A stretch of 64,000 nucleotides of DNA from Endozoicomonas sp965232255 (GCA_965232255.1 OZ246962.1:1-64000), one strand, 5' to 3'; positions 1-10,003 are shown, numbered from the stretch's first letter. Notes: generated by a model from the sequence alone, not told the origin. A program made the numbers and translations.

Positions 1-85
1 ACTTCAATTAGGCCAACACCTTTTTGTCGGAAAATAAATGCTGATAACCGTCGGCCTGATTGCAAGGCAGCTGCCACGTTGTCAG

Positions 86-646
86 TCATATGCAGTGGGC
101 CCCCTCGCGCTTGCGAATCAATCCTGAGCCAGAGACAGTGACTTGTCGCTCTGGCACCGACCGGGCGGTTGCAGGGCATAGTGTGAAGGCTCCTTGAGTG
201 ACCGGACTTCCCCTGGAAATAAATGTCAGCAGCTGCCCGTTATCCCAACTAAACGTCACTGGGCTGCGAATCGGCGAGAACACACGAATAACATCTTCGC
301 CAACGTCGATGGAGTTGTTGCCATTGGGATTGACAAAAACTACCCAGCCATCAGACCAGTCGGGGCCGACTTCGCAGGCTGTGCCATTGGTAGAACGACA
401 GAGACTTACCGTGGATGAGCGCTTGATGGCCTCACTTTTGGCCAACACCGCACTGGAATAGATTCGCTGATTGACGTAATCGAGCTTGAAACCCTCGACA
501 AGCTGCCCCAAGGGCATGACCATATTGACCATGATGGCCAGCAAGACAACCGTGGTCATTAACTCAATTAGCGTAAAGCCGCAGTTCAACCGTTGCAGTC
601 CAGTACGCTGGCCCTTGTATGAATGGGCTGCCCGAAAGAAAAACAA
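86..646 (-). CDS. FimT/GspH-like type IV pseudopilin (second copy)
   Basis: A 186-residue prepilin-like protein. After a leader of about 22 residues it carries the class III signal motif G|FTLIEL, with Glu5 of the mature protein present, followed by a hydrophobic helix. The C-terminal half has the GspH/FimT pattern: AKSEAIKR, then LCRSTNGTACE, a DGWVVFVNPNG segment and a paired late cysteine. The family is cleaved and N-methylated by PilD and primes or caps pilus assembly. It is the last gene of the minor-pilin operon, about 125 bp past pilE, and a second FimT/FimU-type gene opens the same operon. Which of the two is the functional FimU equivalent cannot be told from the sequence. Confidence 0.85.
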   Translation of the reverse strand: MFFFRAAHSYKGQRTGLQRLNCGFTLIELMTTVVLLAIMVNMVMPLGQLVEGFKLDYVNQRIYSSAVLAKSEAIKRSSTVSLCRSTNGTACEVGPDWSDGWVVFVNPNGNNSIDVGEDVIRVFSPIRSPVTFSWDNGQLLTFISRGSPVTQGAFTLCPATARSVPERQVTVSGSGLIRKREGAHCI

Positions 647-771
647 ACCGTTGACGTCCTTGTCGATGACTCCCTTATGTTTAATCTAGGCTTGTGACTG
701 CGCCAGCGTTTAGAAGTCGATGGGCGGTATTAAGACACGGATAAAAAGCCATAGGCAGATAATTCAGTTAT

Positions 772-1173
772 TTATTGCCAACAAGCCGCCGGGCTCTGGA
801 TAGCAAACTGATCCAGAGTCAGGATCGTGCAGCCAGAATCAGCAATCTGAACCCCGGAACTGACGGCGGTAGCGGTCACGGTAAAGGAGGTACCGTCCGT
901 CACTACACTAATGGTGTAAAAGCCTTCTGGAGAGCTGTCCCCACCCAGATTACTGATGTCGTCTGTGTAGCTGTAGTTTATGGAATACCAACGCTCCTGG
1001 GCTGCGGCAGCTGCGCTCAAGGCTGCCCAGGCATCACTGCGACGGGTTTCGTACAGGTACTGACTGTATGAGGGGTACACAATACCAGCAAGAATGCCAA
1101 TAATGAGCACCACGATCATCAGCTCTACCAGCGAAAAGCCCATTATTTTAGGTTCCGGATTTTTTATTATCAC
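772..1173 (-). CDS. pilE: Type IV pilus minor pilin PilE
   Basis: A 133-residue pilin with a short 12-residue leader ending in Gly and a mature start FSLVELMIVVLIIGILAG (Glu5 present). The body is short, with the SQYLYETRRSDAW stretch typical of PilE-type minor pilins and a C-terminal cysteine pair (GCTILT...AACWQ) that could form the D-loop disulfide. The start lies 2 bp after the pilY1 stop, so the two are translationally close. In Pseudomonas, PilE is one of the core minor pilins that initiate pilus assembly with PilVWX and PilY1, and the gene order here matches. The identification rests on family pattern plus operon position. Confidence 0.9.
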   Translation of the reverse strand: MIIKNPEPKIMGFSLVELMIVVLIIGILAGIVYPSYSQYLYETRRSDAWAALSAAAAAQERWYSINYSYTDDISNLGGDSSPEGFYTISVVTDGTSFTVTATAVSSGVQIADSGCTILTLDQFAIQSPAACWQ

Positions 1174-1175
1174 GC

Positions 1176-4100
1176 TCAGTCAATCCATGGAATTCTGAAA
1201 ATCTGCCGCCAGCTCTGCCGCCCTTGCGCAGTAAAGCTGTACTCAATATTGGTGGAGTTAATGCTGCCTCCAGCACCTTGAGTGACAGCAGTCAGTCTGC
1301 CGGTGTTGCCCTGATGCACCACCGGTGACGATGCGTAGCCAACCCCGAGGCCAACGCTTTTCAGGGATTGTTCAATATCCAGCTCATTCACGTACACTCG
1401 GCTGAGAACGCCATTCGGGGCAGCAGTGCCGGTCTGATAGTGAATGGCATGCAAAGAGCTGGTGCCATCAATAGAGCAGCTGTCGGCAGGTGGACTATAG
1501 CTAGTGAACAGAATTTGTGTGAATAATTGGCTGGCCCGGTTAATACTGCGACTGGTCGGATCGATGCCGTTGTGAGTCAGAGGCAGTTTCCAGCCGCCTT
1601 TTGTTGCGATGACATCCTGCAAAACAGCAAAGCTGTCAATGGTTTGTGAATCCACCGTAAACGACTCGTAACTGCTGTCACTTTGCTGACGCACACTACC
1701 ATCGGCAAATACTTCTACGGCTCCCACATCAACCAGGCGGCTTTGACTGACTTCACCGTAAATGAGATCGCCGGTGTCGTTCAAAGGCTCCTGCACCCCA
1801 TAAAAATAGTTGGCCGATGTATCGCGATTGTCACTACCGGTCAGCAGGCGCCCTGTGCCTGAATAAACCCAGTGGCCACGTTGGTCGCTCAGCGTCAGGG
1901 GTGCTGCCATAATGGGCTGCCCCGCCTTGAGAAAAACGTCCAAAGAGGAATTTTCTAACAGTGTCGTCAATCTAAGTCGCAACAGTTTGCCGCCCAGTTG
2001 ATTCGATCCAGTTTCCACTGTACCAAAATAGACGACATCATCCTGATAATTACGATTCCAATCCTCTGCCACCATATCGCCAGCGTAAGCCGCAGAATGG
2101 GATGTAATCAATGGATCAAAACCGGAAACAAACCCCTTGTTGCTCAGATCATAAACAAATACGCGCAGATTCTGAGCAGAAGTTCCCTCCTCCAGGGCTG
2201 ACCTGCGTGCAGTGGCGTCACTGTCGGCTGGCCCGGAGCCAAAGACCAGATACCACTGATTTTGTGTTGGGTTGTCCCAGTCAGTTTCACCACTGGCATC
2301 GACCCCCGCTTCACGTCGTTTAACGAGTGCCGGGCGAGAAGTGGTAAACCCCAGCTCAGGATGAGTAATCTCAGCCAACAGTTGCGGCGGTTTCTCCGGA
2401 TTGGTGATATCGAGCACCACCCAGGCAGAACGCATGGTGCGACTGACACCGCTTATATTTGCTTCAATATTGCCACCGCCAAGGCGCATCCCCATCACCA
2501 GCACCGTGCCCCAACCTCCCGGATGATCACTGTCGTCCGGAAAAATATTGACGTCAAAAACCGCCGGCTCTGAGTCCATGTAGTAAACATGAGGATAATC
2601 GGTTTCGGGCAACCAGCGCAGGTGCGGCAGTAAATTCATCGGTGCATAACTCCACAGTTCAGCACCAAGCGGGTGCTGTACTTCGTTATCATTACCGCTG
2701 CGCTGGTAGCTGTAGGAGCTTTCCTGCCAAAAGCCGCCATTAAAGGCGTGGATTAAACCGGCGTTGGCTCCAACGTAGAGCACATGTCGCCGATTCAGAT
2801 ATTGATTGCGAAACGTCTGGTAACTATCGTCACGATAGCGCGCGTCATAACGGCTGTCAGGCGCTGCTACCAGTCTGGGTGTGGAGTGGACAATATCACC
2901 AAGGCGCCACACCTCATCATGGCCGTCGCCATCAAAGTCGATGGTGCGCGAACGAGTACCAGGCTGTTCCGCACCACGAATGTAATTGACCAGCGTTGTC
3001 ACTTCACCGGCACTGACCCCGAGATATCCTTCATTACTGCTAAACGTCTCCGGTATAAACGGCAACTGCTCACCACTATCTACCCGTTGGTTGTTGTTGC
3101 TATCGAGCCAGGTCAGCATGTGCCTGCCACCAGAGGCAACGCCCTGATAAGTACGTTGTGTGGTCAGGTTATCCAACAATGCCAGTTGTTCTCTAGCGTC
3201 CCATATAGTTGCCAGCGAAGAGAGGGAGTTTAACGATCCCCGGGTGATCTTTGTGGTGCCACCATCGGTAGAGGTATAACGCTGAACCATGGTTTGTCCG
3301 GCGTTTGGATCAAAGAACAGCTCTACGATGTTATCTGTACTGTAGTCATCGAGCTGAGCATTGCCATTGCCGTCTTCGCGAATATGGCCGTTGCTGTCAA
3401 TAAACAGCGCATGCAGAAGGCCGCCCCAGGTGATGGTCTTCCCGTTAACGTCCAGACTGGGCTGGAACAGAGCCTGATAGACCGCACCGGTACCGGTAGA
3501 GCTGTTAGCAAACAAAGCAGCATTAGTGGCTGACGACACTCGACTGGCAATATCTGCCAGCACCTGGCCAAGTTGCGTGGCCAGCAGCGCTGGGTTACGG
3601 GCAAAAAAGTAGTTATCGGGCAAACCATCTGAACCAAGGGCACCCGTGGTGTTGTTGCGGTTATCCCACTCCCGGTTATCACCAGCATTAATGTAGCCAT
3701 CGGCGTTAAAATTTGGGCTGCCATCACCGTCCAGATCAATAAACCCACCGTATTTGGCGGCCAGAAACAGCGGTCTTGGCAACACCCCAGCAGCGATGCC
3801 CGAAGCGGTAAAATCACTTACCACAAATGCGTCAGTTCCCTTGTATGCATAATCACTTTGCAAGCCGTCCTTGCCGACACTTCCGGTCACGGTGTAGGAA
3901 AAACGCATGTTCAGACCGGCAAACACCCCGTCAGCCTGCACCGCCACACGAACTTTATCCATACTGAAACCTGAACTGAGCAACGTACTGTCGGTAGTCT
4001 GGTTACACTGTTCGGCAACGCAGAATTTAATTCTCGACGAAGCGTCGTAGTCATAGTCATTGCCCCACAAGGAGTCCTCCCAGGTAAACAGCAAAGACCC

Positions 4101-5975
4101 CTGAACCACCTGACCGGCCGCGTCAAGGATCAATTCTTCCACCACGACATCGGTCAGGGAACAGTCGCTGCCACTGCCAGAAAAATTGCCACTGCCGCTG
4201 CCAAAGTTGGAGCTGGTCTGGCAAACCGGCTGGAAGGTAAATGGCTTGCCATTGACGTTTAAGGTAAAGCCCGGAATGGTTTCTGCCAGTTCAATGGCGT
4301 AAGTCTTAACCTTCTGGGTACCTTCCAGATCAGGGCGCAGGTCTGAGGTGTTGCCGTAAAAAGCCAGACCAGAAATCTGGTAGCCGCCTTCAAGCTGGGG
4401 AATTTCCGGGCACAACCCCACTGCCTGGGAAAGACCGGACAAGTATTTGGCAGTACACTGGCGAGTGCTGCCAGAGCCACCCACCAGATACTCGCCAGCA
4501 AAACGACCACCGTATTCATGGTTACCCACGTCATCGGTTTTCTGATTGACCGAGGCCGTGCCGACCATCTCCGGCAAATCAGCACTGCTGGCCAGCTCAT
4601 CCGCATCAAACGAGTTCAAACCAGTGGATAACACGACAATGGAGCAGTTAGCGCAGGCGTTTTCAGCAGACATGGGGCTTACCCAGCTTTCTGTTGATAA
4701 ATCGCTGACAAAAGCACTGTCGTTGGTAGTGTTAAAACTGCTGGTTGCCGTCGTTTTGCCGGCAAAGTAACGCAGCGCTTCAAGGTACAGCTCTGCCAGC
4801 GGATTGCCCCACATGCTGCAATGGCGCGACGAGTAAGTACCGCGGCTGGACTTAAACGACGCCACTGAGATGCCATAGGTATTGCAGTCGATGTAGCGGT
4901 TTTGGGCAAAGCTGTATTTTGCCAGCCGGAAACGGTTGATATTGTGAATAATGCCTTTCACGCCGGTAAAACGCCCGGTCGAAAGCTCAATTTCATCATC
5001 TGCACTTTGGCTGTTGCCGGCGATTTTGCTGATATTACGCCGCAACAAGCCGCCGGAAATATTTTTATCGTAAGAGCCACTGATCAGGCCAAAGCGGATC
5101 TCGCCAGACTCGCCGTACTTTTGCAGCAGGCCAGTAGGTTTGCTGTAGCCACTGGCATACAGCTTGCACCGATCCAGGTTAGCAGCGTCTTTATCGCGGA
5201 CACACGTTTCAATATAAACGTCATTGGTTGTCAGCTTGTAACTGGTTTCGGGGCCATTCTCAGCACTCCACTGGCACTGTTTTACTTCGGTGGAAGCCCA
5301 GCGCGGCCACGCGCCTCGAGCAACTCGCATTTCCGGCGCGCCATTTTCGCTGGCAGCCACATTACATATGCTGATCTCATCATCACCGTAGGGCGTGAAA
5401 TAGTTGGCTGGAATGCCAGTAACGCTGGCCCGATACACTTTGACAAAAGCGTGCACATCTCTGGGAATATAGGCTCTTTCGAGCACTGTACGGCTAGTGT
5501 CGTCGGTAATGCGTTTGCCACCGAACAGCACCGTGCGCAGAACATCCATGCGGGTCATCGTGGCCCAATTCAGAAAATTACCACTCCAGGGGGCCTGCGA
5601 CGTGGGACAAAAATGACGGTTGTCGCCAGTGGCTTCAGCGATGGGCGTGTAGCGGCCAGAGGAGTACTGGTAGCACCAGTTACTGTCGAAATAACCCAGA
5701 TAATCAAAACTGTCCACATAGGTTGTATCAAGCTGACCATCGGCATCAAGGTCGGTGTAGTCGCTGTAGGCTTTCTTAAACAGCTCATGATCGACAGACA
5801 TCACCAGCATGACCAAAGGTGCCGAGGTATTACTGATCAAGGGTGGAGTTGCGGCGTAATCACTGGAAACGGCCAAGGCGAGCAGACGCTGAGGCAAAAG
5901 CACCAATAGTCCGAAAAATACAATCTGCTTGATGGTCAATTTTTGTAAGGTATATCCGTCCATGAATATTACCAC
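1176..5975 (-). CDS. pilY1: PilY1, type IV pilus tip adhesin/assembly protein
   Basis: A 1599-residue exported protein with a hydrophobic signal segment near residues 15-35 ending around LLALA. The N-terminal half is the variable, von Willebrand A-like part (LVMLVMSVDHELFKKAY). The C-terminal half is the PilC/PilY beta-propeller, recognisable by GDIVHSTPRLV, RHVLYVGANAGLIHAFNGG and ELWSYAPMNLLPHL. Several Asp/Asn-rich calcium-binding-like loops are visible: DLDADGQLD near the N terminus, DSNNNQRVDSGE, DFDGDGHDE and DGNGNAQLD. The family acts at the pilus tip in adhesion, surface sensing and control of retraction, with Ca2+ binding tuning PilT antagonism in Pseudomonas. It is larger than the roughly 1160-residue Pseudomonas protein, with the extra length in the N-terminal half. 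It lies between pilX and pilE. Confidence 0.95.
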   Translation of the reverse strand: MVIFMDGYTLQKLTIKQIVFFGLLVLLPQRLLALAVSSDYAATPPLISNTSAPLVMLVMSVDHELFKKAYSDYTDLDADGQLDTTYVDSFDYLGYFDSNWCYQYSSGRYTPIAEATGDNRHFCPTSQAPWSGNFLNWATMTRMDVLRTVLFGGKRITDDTSRTVLERAYIPRDVHAFVKVYRASVTGIPANYFTPYGDDEISICNVAASENGAPEMRVARGAWPRWASTEVKQCQWSAENGPETSYKLTTNDVYIETCVRDKDAANLDRCKLYASGYSKPTGLLQKYGESGEIRFGLISGSYDKNISGGLLRRNISKIAGNSQSADDEIELSTGRFTGVKGIIHNINRFRLAKYSFAQNRYIDCNTYGISVASFKSSRGTYSSRHCSMWGNPLAELYLEALRYFAGKTTATSSFNTTNDSAFVSDLSTESWVSPMSAENACANCSIVVLSTGLNSFDADELASSADLPEMVGTASVNQKTDDVGNHEYGGRFAGEYLVGGSGSTRQCTAKYLSGLSQAVGLCPEIPQLEGGYQISGLAFYGNTSDLRPDLEGTQKVKTYAIELAETIPGFTLNVNGKPFTFQPVCQTSSNFGSGSGNFSGSGSDCSLTDVVVEELILDAAGQVVQGSLLFTWEDSLWGNDYDYDASSRIKFCVAEQCNQTTDSTLLSSGFSMDKVRVAVQADGVFAGLNMRFSYTVTGSVGKDGLQSDYAYKGTDAFVVSDFTASGIAAGVLPRPLFLAAKYGGFIDLDGDGSPNFNADGYINAGDNREWDNRNNTTGALGSDGLPDNYFFARNPALLATQLGQVLADIASRVSSATNAALFANSSTGTGAVYQALFQPSLDVNGKTITWGGLLHALFIDSNGHIREDGNGNAQLDDYSTDNIVELFFDPNAGQTMVQRYTSTDGGTTKITRGSLNSLSSLATIWDAREQLALLDNLTTQRTYQGVASGGRHMLTWLDSNNNQRVDSGEQLPFIPETFSSNEGYLGVSAGEVTTLVNYIRGAEQPGTRSRTIDFDGDGHDEVWRLGDIVHSTPRLVAAPDSRYDARYRDDSYQTFRNQYLNRRHVLYVGANAGLIHAFNGGFWQESSYSYQRSGNDNEVQHPLGAELWSYAPMNLLPHLRWLPETDYPHVYYMDSEPAVFDVNIFPDDSDHPGGWGTVLVMGMRLGGGNIEANISGVSRTMRSAWVVLDITNPEKPPQLLAEITHPELGFTTSRPALVKRREAGVDASGETDWDNPTQNQWYLVFGSGPADSDATARRSALEEGTSAQNLRVFVYDLSNKGFVSGFDPLITSHSAAYAGDMVAEDWNRNYQDDVVYFGTVETGSNQLGGKLLRLRLTTLLENSSLDVFLKAGQPIMAAPLTLSDQRGHWVYSGTGRLLTGSDNRDTSANYFYGVQEPLNDTGDLIYGEVSQSRLVDVGAVEVFADGSVRQQSDSSYESFTVDSQTIDSFAVLQDVIATKGGWKLPLTHNGIDPTSRSINRASQLFTQILFTSYSPPADSCSIDGTSSLHAIHYQTGTAAPNGVLSRVYVNELDIEQSLKSVGLGVGYASSPVVHQGNTGRLTAVTQGAGGSINSTNIEYSFTAQGRQSWRQIFRIPWID

Positions 5976-6024
5976 TTACTCATTGTTGGTCATTGATCAG
6001 ACCCGTTAATGGAGCGCCCATTAA

Positions 6025-6585
6025 TTATTCACTTTTGGCGTAACTGGATTGCAACATCACTCTGGAATCCCTTGAACCGCCAGTGGCCAGCGCTGTTATG
6101 CGATAAAACTCAGCCCAGTCCCAGGAATTGGCCGGATCAGGCAATGGTCCGGAGGGTTCTTTTGGGATATAGCAACGAAACTCAATAATGTATTTCGCCT
6201 GTGCTGATATACCGCTGATCGATACTGAGGTGGTTCTGTGCTGGCCGCTGGTGCTCCAGAGCGTGCCGGTTTGCCAGGGTTTGGCACTTCCCGGATCACA
6301 GCTCCCCACATCACCGACATCGCTACCGGAAAAACAGTAGCCATCAGTGCAACTGGCAGTGAAGTCAGCCAAAGTGAATTGGTTGTCGGCGATAAATTGT
6401 TCTACCTCTTTCAGCGCTGCCTCGGCTGCGTAAAAAGCCATCTGTTGATCCTGGTAATTACCACTCACTTTTTCATCCAGAGTAGCCATCTTAACCCCAG
6501 TCAAACCGGCTACCGTCATCACCAACAACAGCACCAGAGAGACCAGCAGCACGCTGCCGTTGACGCAAACACGCGATGCCATCAC
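6025..6585 (-). CDS. pilX: Type IV pilus minor pilin PilX
   Basis: A 186-residue protein starting with a 10-residue leader ending in Gly, then a hydrophobic helix SVLLVSLVLLLVMTVAGL that lacks the usual Glu5, as PilX proteins do. It continues with the diagnostic MAFYAAEAALKEVEQFI segment and a C-terminal region containing four cysteines. The start overlaps the pilW stop by 4 bp (ATGA), so the two are translationally coupled. PilX is a core minor pilin that, by analogy with GspK, sits at the tip of the priming complex with PilV, PilW and PilY1. Confidence 0.9.
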   Translation of the reverse strand: MMASRVCVNGSVLLVSLVLLLVMTVAGLTGVKMATLDEKVSGNYQDQQMAFYAAEAALKEVEQFIADNQFTLADFTASCTDGYCFSGSDVGDVGSCDPGSAKPWQTGTLWSTSGQHRTTSVSISGISAQAKYIIEFRCYIPKEPSGPLPDPANSWDWAEFYRITALATGGSRDSRVMLQSSYAKSE

Positions 6586-7628
6586 AGCCCGCGGTTCCTC
6601 AGCTTAATGGTGCGCATAAAACTGCGGCGCACGTACAAGTCGTCTGGCACCACTTTCTGACCGGCAAAAAAATACGCTTGAGGTTGGGGCGCTACTTCAC
6701 TGAAGCTCCGTACTACCAGTTCCAGCCTGACCGAGACAACGCTTTGCCACTCGCTGCTATAAGGCGATAACTCGCTCACACCAAGATACTGGTTCACCAC
6801 CCCGTCACCATCGCTGTCCACACCGTAGCGAGCACTTAAATGCTCGATGCCTTCAATCAAGGCTTCCGCACTGATGCTGTTGCCACTGCGGTACTCTCCG
6901 GCCAGTTTGCGATAGAGCGTTGGTACATTGTTACTTTCTCTAAGGTAAAAGGCGTAGGATTCGATGGGTGTCAGGGTCGAACCGGCGTGGTCGATTGCTT
7001 CAGCATCAAGAGCACTGGTATGGCAGTTGAAATGTCCTTGTAACTGGCTGGTGCAGTTGGCAAGAGTGCCATTGCTGGCCGGATGAAAGACATTAGAGCC
7101 ACTCGTCCCGCTACCAGCACTAAATACTGATAACTGACTGCAATCGGCTGTGGTCAGCGCCAGCAAGTCGCCCTGGTCGTAACCGTGGCTGGTGGTGGTA
7201 GCGAGAGTTGCAGTAGCACTATCATGACTGGCGACCACTATCGTTTGATCACGGTCAATGCGATGGGTAACAATAGCCTCAGAGTCGGCATTGTTATCGA
7301 GCTGCTGCCTGACGCTGCTGCCGCCAGGAATGCCCAGAATGCCCTTGTCAAAATGCACCATCCACTGTCGGTTATCGGTGCTGCTGTGCAGCGTATTGGC
7401 CAGATTTGTCTGAGCTGGACAGCCAGTGTAGGCAGCAGTGCTAATACTCTGCCCAAGGATGTCCAATGCCAGTCGGCCATTTTCGCGTAGCCGACGTAGC
7501 TCATCCTGCAATGCCCAGGAGCGACTCGATGCCAACACCAGATGACCGACGCCGGTAAATAGTACTAACCCGAGAACCAGGGCAATCATCAATTCCACCA
7601 GCGAAAACCCTCGCTGTACCATACTCAT
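6582..7628 (-). CDS. pilW: Type IV pilus minor pilin PilW
   Basis: A 348-residue pseudopilin with leader MSMVQRG and mature start FSLVELMIALVLGLVLF (Glu5 present), followed by the DELRRLRENGRLALDILG helix characteristic of PilW. The length matches the family, which is the largest of the minor pilins. The start overlaps the pilV stop by 4 bp and the stop overlaps the pilX start by 4 bp, giving a tightly coupled pilV-pilW-pilX unit. PilW joins PilV and PilX in the pilus-initiating subcomplex. Confidence 0.92.
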   Translation of the reverse strand: MSMVQRGFSLVELMIALVLGLVLFTGVGHLVLASSRSWALQDELRRLRENGRLALDILGQSISTAAYTGCPAQTNLANTLHSSTDNRQWMVHFDKGILGIPGGSSVRQQLDNNADSEAIVTHRIDRDQTIVVASHDSATATLATTTSHGYDQGDLLALTTADCSQLSVFSAGSGTSGSNVFHPASNGTLANCTSQLQGHFNCHTSALDAEAIDHAGSTLTPIESYAFYLRESNNVPTLYRKLAGEYRSGNSISAEALIEGIEHLSARYGVDSDGDGVVNQYLGVSELSPYSSEWQSVVSVRLELVVRSFSEVAPQPQAYFFAGQKVVPDDLYVRRSFMRTIKLRNRGL

Positions 7629-8116
7629 AGCATCCCTCTCAATACCACATCTCCAAGAGGTGCTCGATTGCCCACCGAGGGAAAGCTGAGACGAATGGTA
7701 TAGATGCGCGTATCACTGCTGTCCTGAAATGCGATCGATCCCTGACTGCCCGGAAGCTGACAGGCCAGCTGAAATTTCCACTGCAAAATATCGTAGGCTG
7801 CCAGTGCCTGCGGATCACAACTGCCTGTTTCACAATTATTGGGGTAATCACTTTGCAGGCATTGGCTGAACTGTTGTTCTGTCAAACCTACCTGATAACT
7901 ACTGCCGTTTTTGGCCAGGGCACGATTGGCCTCAATCCGGTCGAGCATATCACTGGCCAGGAAGGTTGCCTGAGACTGCACGTAGGATGACTGGTTGTAT
8001 TGTAGAGTCTGGCTATGCACGCCAGCCATGCCGAGAATACCAATAGCAATGACCAACAAGCTGACCAAAACCTCCACCAGCCCGCTACCGGCCTGCCTAA
8101 TGAGCATTAACTGCAC
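7625..8116 (-). CDS. pilV: Type IV pilus minor pilin PilV
   Basis: A 163-residue pseudopilin. The leader ends at RQAG and the mature protein begins SGLVEVLVSLLVIAIGILGMAG, which places Glu at position 5. A QATFLASDMLDRIEANRA segment follows, diagnostic of PilV (compare GspI). The gene overlaps fimU by about 10 bp upstream and pilW by 4 bp downstream. It is a core minor pilin of the priming complex. The first mature residue is Ser rather than the usual Phe or Ala. Confidence 0.9.
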   Translation of the reverse strand: MQLMLIRQAGSGLVEVLVSLLVIAIGILGMAGVHSQTLQYNQSSYVQSQATFLASDMLDRIEANRALAKNGSSYQVGLTEQQFSQCLQSDYPNNCETGSCDPQALAAYDILQWKFQLACQLPGSQGSIAFQDSSDTRIYTIRLSFPSVGNRAPLGDVVLRGML

Positions 8117-8760
8117 GCCTCTTGTGTCTCAGTACGCACACGCCCGGCCATACTGATGATAATAGCTTTGGCACGACTGCCACTCTCGTTGGCACAAACC
8201 TGAAAGGTGCCGGCTCGGGCACTCTGGCCACGACTGTTGAATTGCACACCGTCGCCATTGTTCCAGTGGATTGAAACCGTATCCGACTGGGCTGACACTC
8301 GCCGGATCAGCTGGTCGCTACCGTTGAGCAAGCCGTCATCACCGGCATCGGTAAAAACCAGCCAACCGTGATGCCAGCCAGAGCGTGCTGCATCACAGCT
8401 TGATTGATCAATCGTACTGCAAAGCGAAACAGTGCGCTGACGTTTAACGGCTTCTGATCGGGCAAACATCAGGCTGCCAAACAGATCACTGGTGACATTA
8501 TCAACACGGTTATTGACAATCAGTGTCCGCATATCGGGCGCAGACAATGTGATTAAAATGGCCAGTACTGACAGAGAAACCAGCAGCTCAACCAGAGAGA
8601 TTCCGGAAACTTTCGTTGCGTCCATGGAAGAATTAAAGCATTGAGAATTGGGAGAACGATGTGCAGGAAAACCAGCGTTTCCGGATAATACCCTGGAATA
8701 AAAACGCTTGTTGCAATAGTTATCCGGTTTGTAATTCATCGCCAGTCCCTGGCCTTGCAT
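8107..8760 (-). CDS. fimU: FimU/FimT-like minor pseudopilin, first gene of the pilus operon
   Basis: A GspH/FimT-family pseudopilin. The mature part starts after a Gly at about residue 53 (G|ISLVELLVSLSVLAIL, Glu5 present) and carries LFGSLMFARSEAVKRQRTVSLCST and GWHHGWLVFTDAGDDG, matching the second copy at 86-646. The full frame would give a leader of over 50 residues, which is unusual. An internal ATG at 8625 (MDATKVSG) would give a normal 8-residue leader, although no clear ribosome-binding site precedes it. The start is therefore uncertain between 8760, 8739 and 8625. It is the first gene of the minus-strand pilin operon and presumably links the minor-pilin complex to the major pilin, as FimU does in Pseudomonas. 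Confidence 0.85.
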   Translation of the reverse strand: MQGQGLAMNYKPDNYCNKRFYSRVLSGNAGFPAHRSPNSQCFNSSMDATKVSGISLVELLVSLSVLAILITLSAPDMRTLIVNNRVDNVTSDLFGSLMFARSEAVKRQRTVSLCSTIDQSSCDAARSGWHHGWLVFTDAGDDGLLNGSDQLIRRVSAQSDTVSIHWNNGDGVQFNSRGQSARAGTFQVCANESGSRAKAIIISMAGRVRTETQEACS

Positions 8761-9013
8761 TTCGCTGCATTTGGCAAATTCAAACTTTAAAACAGTATTA
8801 ATCCTGCTGAGTGTTGCGGTGCCGTTTTTTCCATCAGCTGTTCAGTTCGAGTGACCAACGGTAATCAGATTGGCCAATCTCCCCATTCTCCAACCAGAGA
8901 GCGGAGAATGCCGAAAGAATTATCACTATTTCAGTAAAAATCTAAACTTTTGCCGCTCAACCGCTGTCAAAGCGCCAGTTACTTTCTGGCCTTTACCATT
9001 AATGTGAGTACTC

Positions 9014-10003
9014 ATGACTACACTTCATCCTTTGCTGGAACCATTCACTCATCTTGCACCGGACTACTTTCCAGAAAGAGAGCTGCAAGCCGTTATTGTC
9101 GGGCAGCGAGAGATGCAGCCGCTGTTAATGAACGTATTGCTGGAATATACCCAAACCCCCGAAAACTATAACGAAGCCGATGGCAACTTGCTGCCCCTGG
9201 TGGCACTGGTGCTACTGGCCCAGTTTCGGGACACCAGTGTCTTTCCTGTATTGCAGGAAATGGCTAATAACTATTTCCAGGATCCGGAAGATTATGCAGA
9301 CCTGATGTTCAATATTCCCGAAGAGGACTTTGCCCGCATACTCGCCTCCGTGTGCGGCGATAACACAAAGGCACTGCAAACCATGGTGATGAACGACGCG
9401 CTTGATGAAGAGATGCGCGTCCAGGCGCTGCACGCCCTGAAAAGCTGCTATTTTGAGGGCGATGTCTCACGAGCTGATCTCATTGAAGTTCTCTCTGCGC
9501 TATTTACCCAACTCAGTACGCCCTGTCCAAACACCGATAACCATTCAACGCTCTGGATTGATTGGTACGGGATCTGCATTGACGTCCACCCTGGAGAGAT
9601 GCTACCGCTGATTCGCAAGGTATGTGCACAAGATGACGTTTTTGGTAGTGCCAGTGAGTTTCATATTGAGGAGGCTGAATTTTATGCCACAGGCAGTGTT
9701 CAGCAGTGGTGGCAAGAAGTGGGGGAGGAGATGCAACAGCACTATGGTTATATCAAAGACGCAGTACATGAACTCAGAAGCTGGGAAATGAACACAAAAT
9801 CAACAGCTGACCTCTTCGATCCGGAGGATGATGGTCCCATCAGCAAAGCCATTGCAGAAATCATCGGCAACGTGCTTGATAAAAGTGTGGCCGCCACACC
9901 CCAGCAGTCATCACTAGCGGAAACCACTTTGCCGAGTGAGCAAGAAACCGTCTACAAACACAGCAATAACAAACTGCCCCGTATTAAAAACCAACAGCAA
10001 TAA
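9014..10003 (+). CDS. DUF1186 domain protein
   Basis: A 329-residue soluble protein, rich in acidic residues, without signal peptide or membrane segments. Residues 1-240 look like the DUF1186 family: a helical-repeat-like region with LPLVALVLLAQFRDTSVFPVLQEMANN, a PEEDFARILASVCGD stretch and a conserved DWYGICIDVHPGEMLPLIRKV motif. The C-terminal 80 residues are low-complexity and may be a linker or tail. Some DUF1186 proteins carry a SEC-C zinc tail; none is seen here. It stands alone, divergent from the pilus operon. No function is known to me. Confidence 0.75.
   Translation: MTTLHPLLEPFTHLAPDYFPERELQAVIVGQREMQPLLMNVLLEYTQTPENYNEADGNLLPLVALVLLAQFRDTSVFPVLQEMANNYFQDPEDYADLMFNIPEEDFARILASVCGDNTKALQTMVMNDALDEEMRVQALHALKSCYFEGDVSRADLIEVLSALFTQLSTPCPNTDNHSTLWIDWYGICIDVHPGEMLPLIRKVCAQDDVFGSASEFHIEEAEFYATGSVQQWWQEVGEEMQQHYGYIKDAVHELRSWEMNTKSTADLFDPEDDGPISKAIAEIIGNVLDKSVAATPQQSSLAETTLPSEQETVYKHSNNKLPRIKNQQQ

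Noticed and set aside
4902..5909. 335-codon plus-strand frame inside pilY1
   Set aside because: It is the antisense shadow of pilY1, with no ribosome-binding site and no family features; pilY1 is unambiguous on the other strand.
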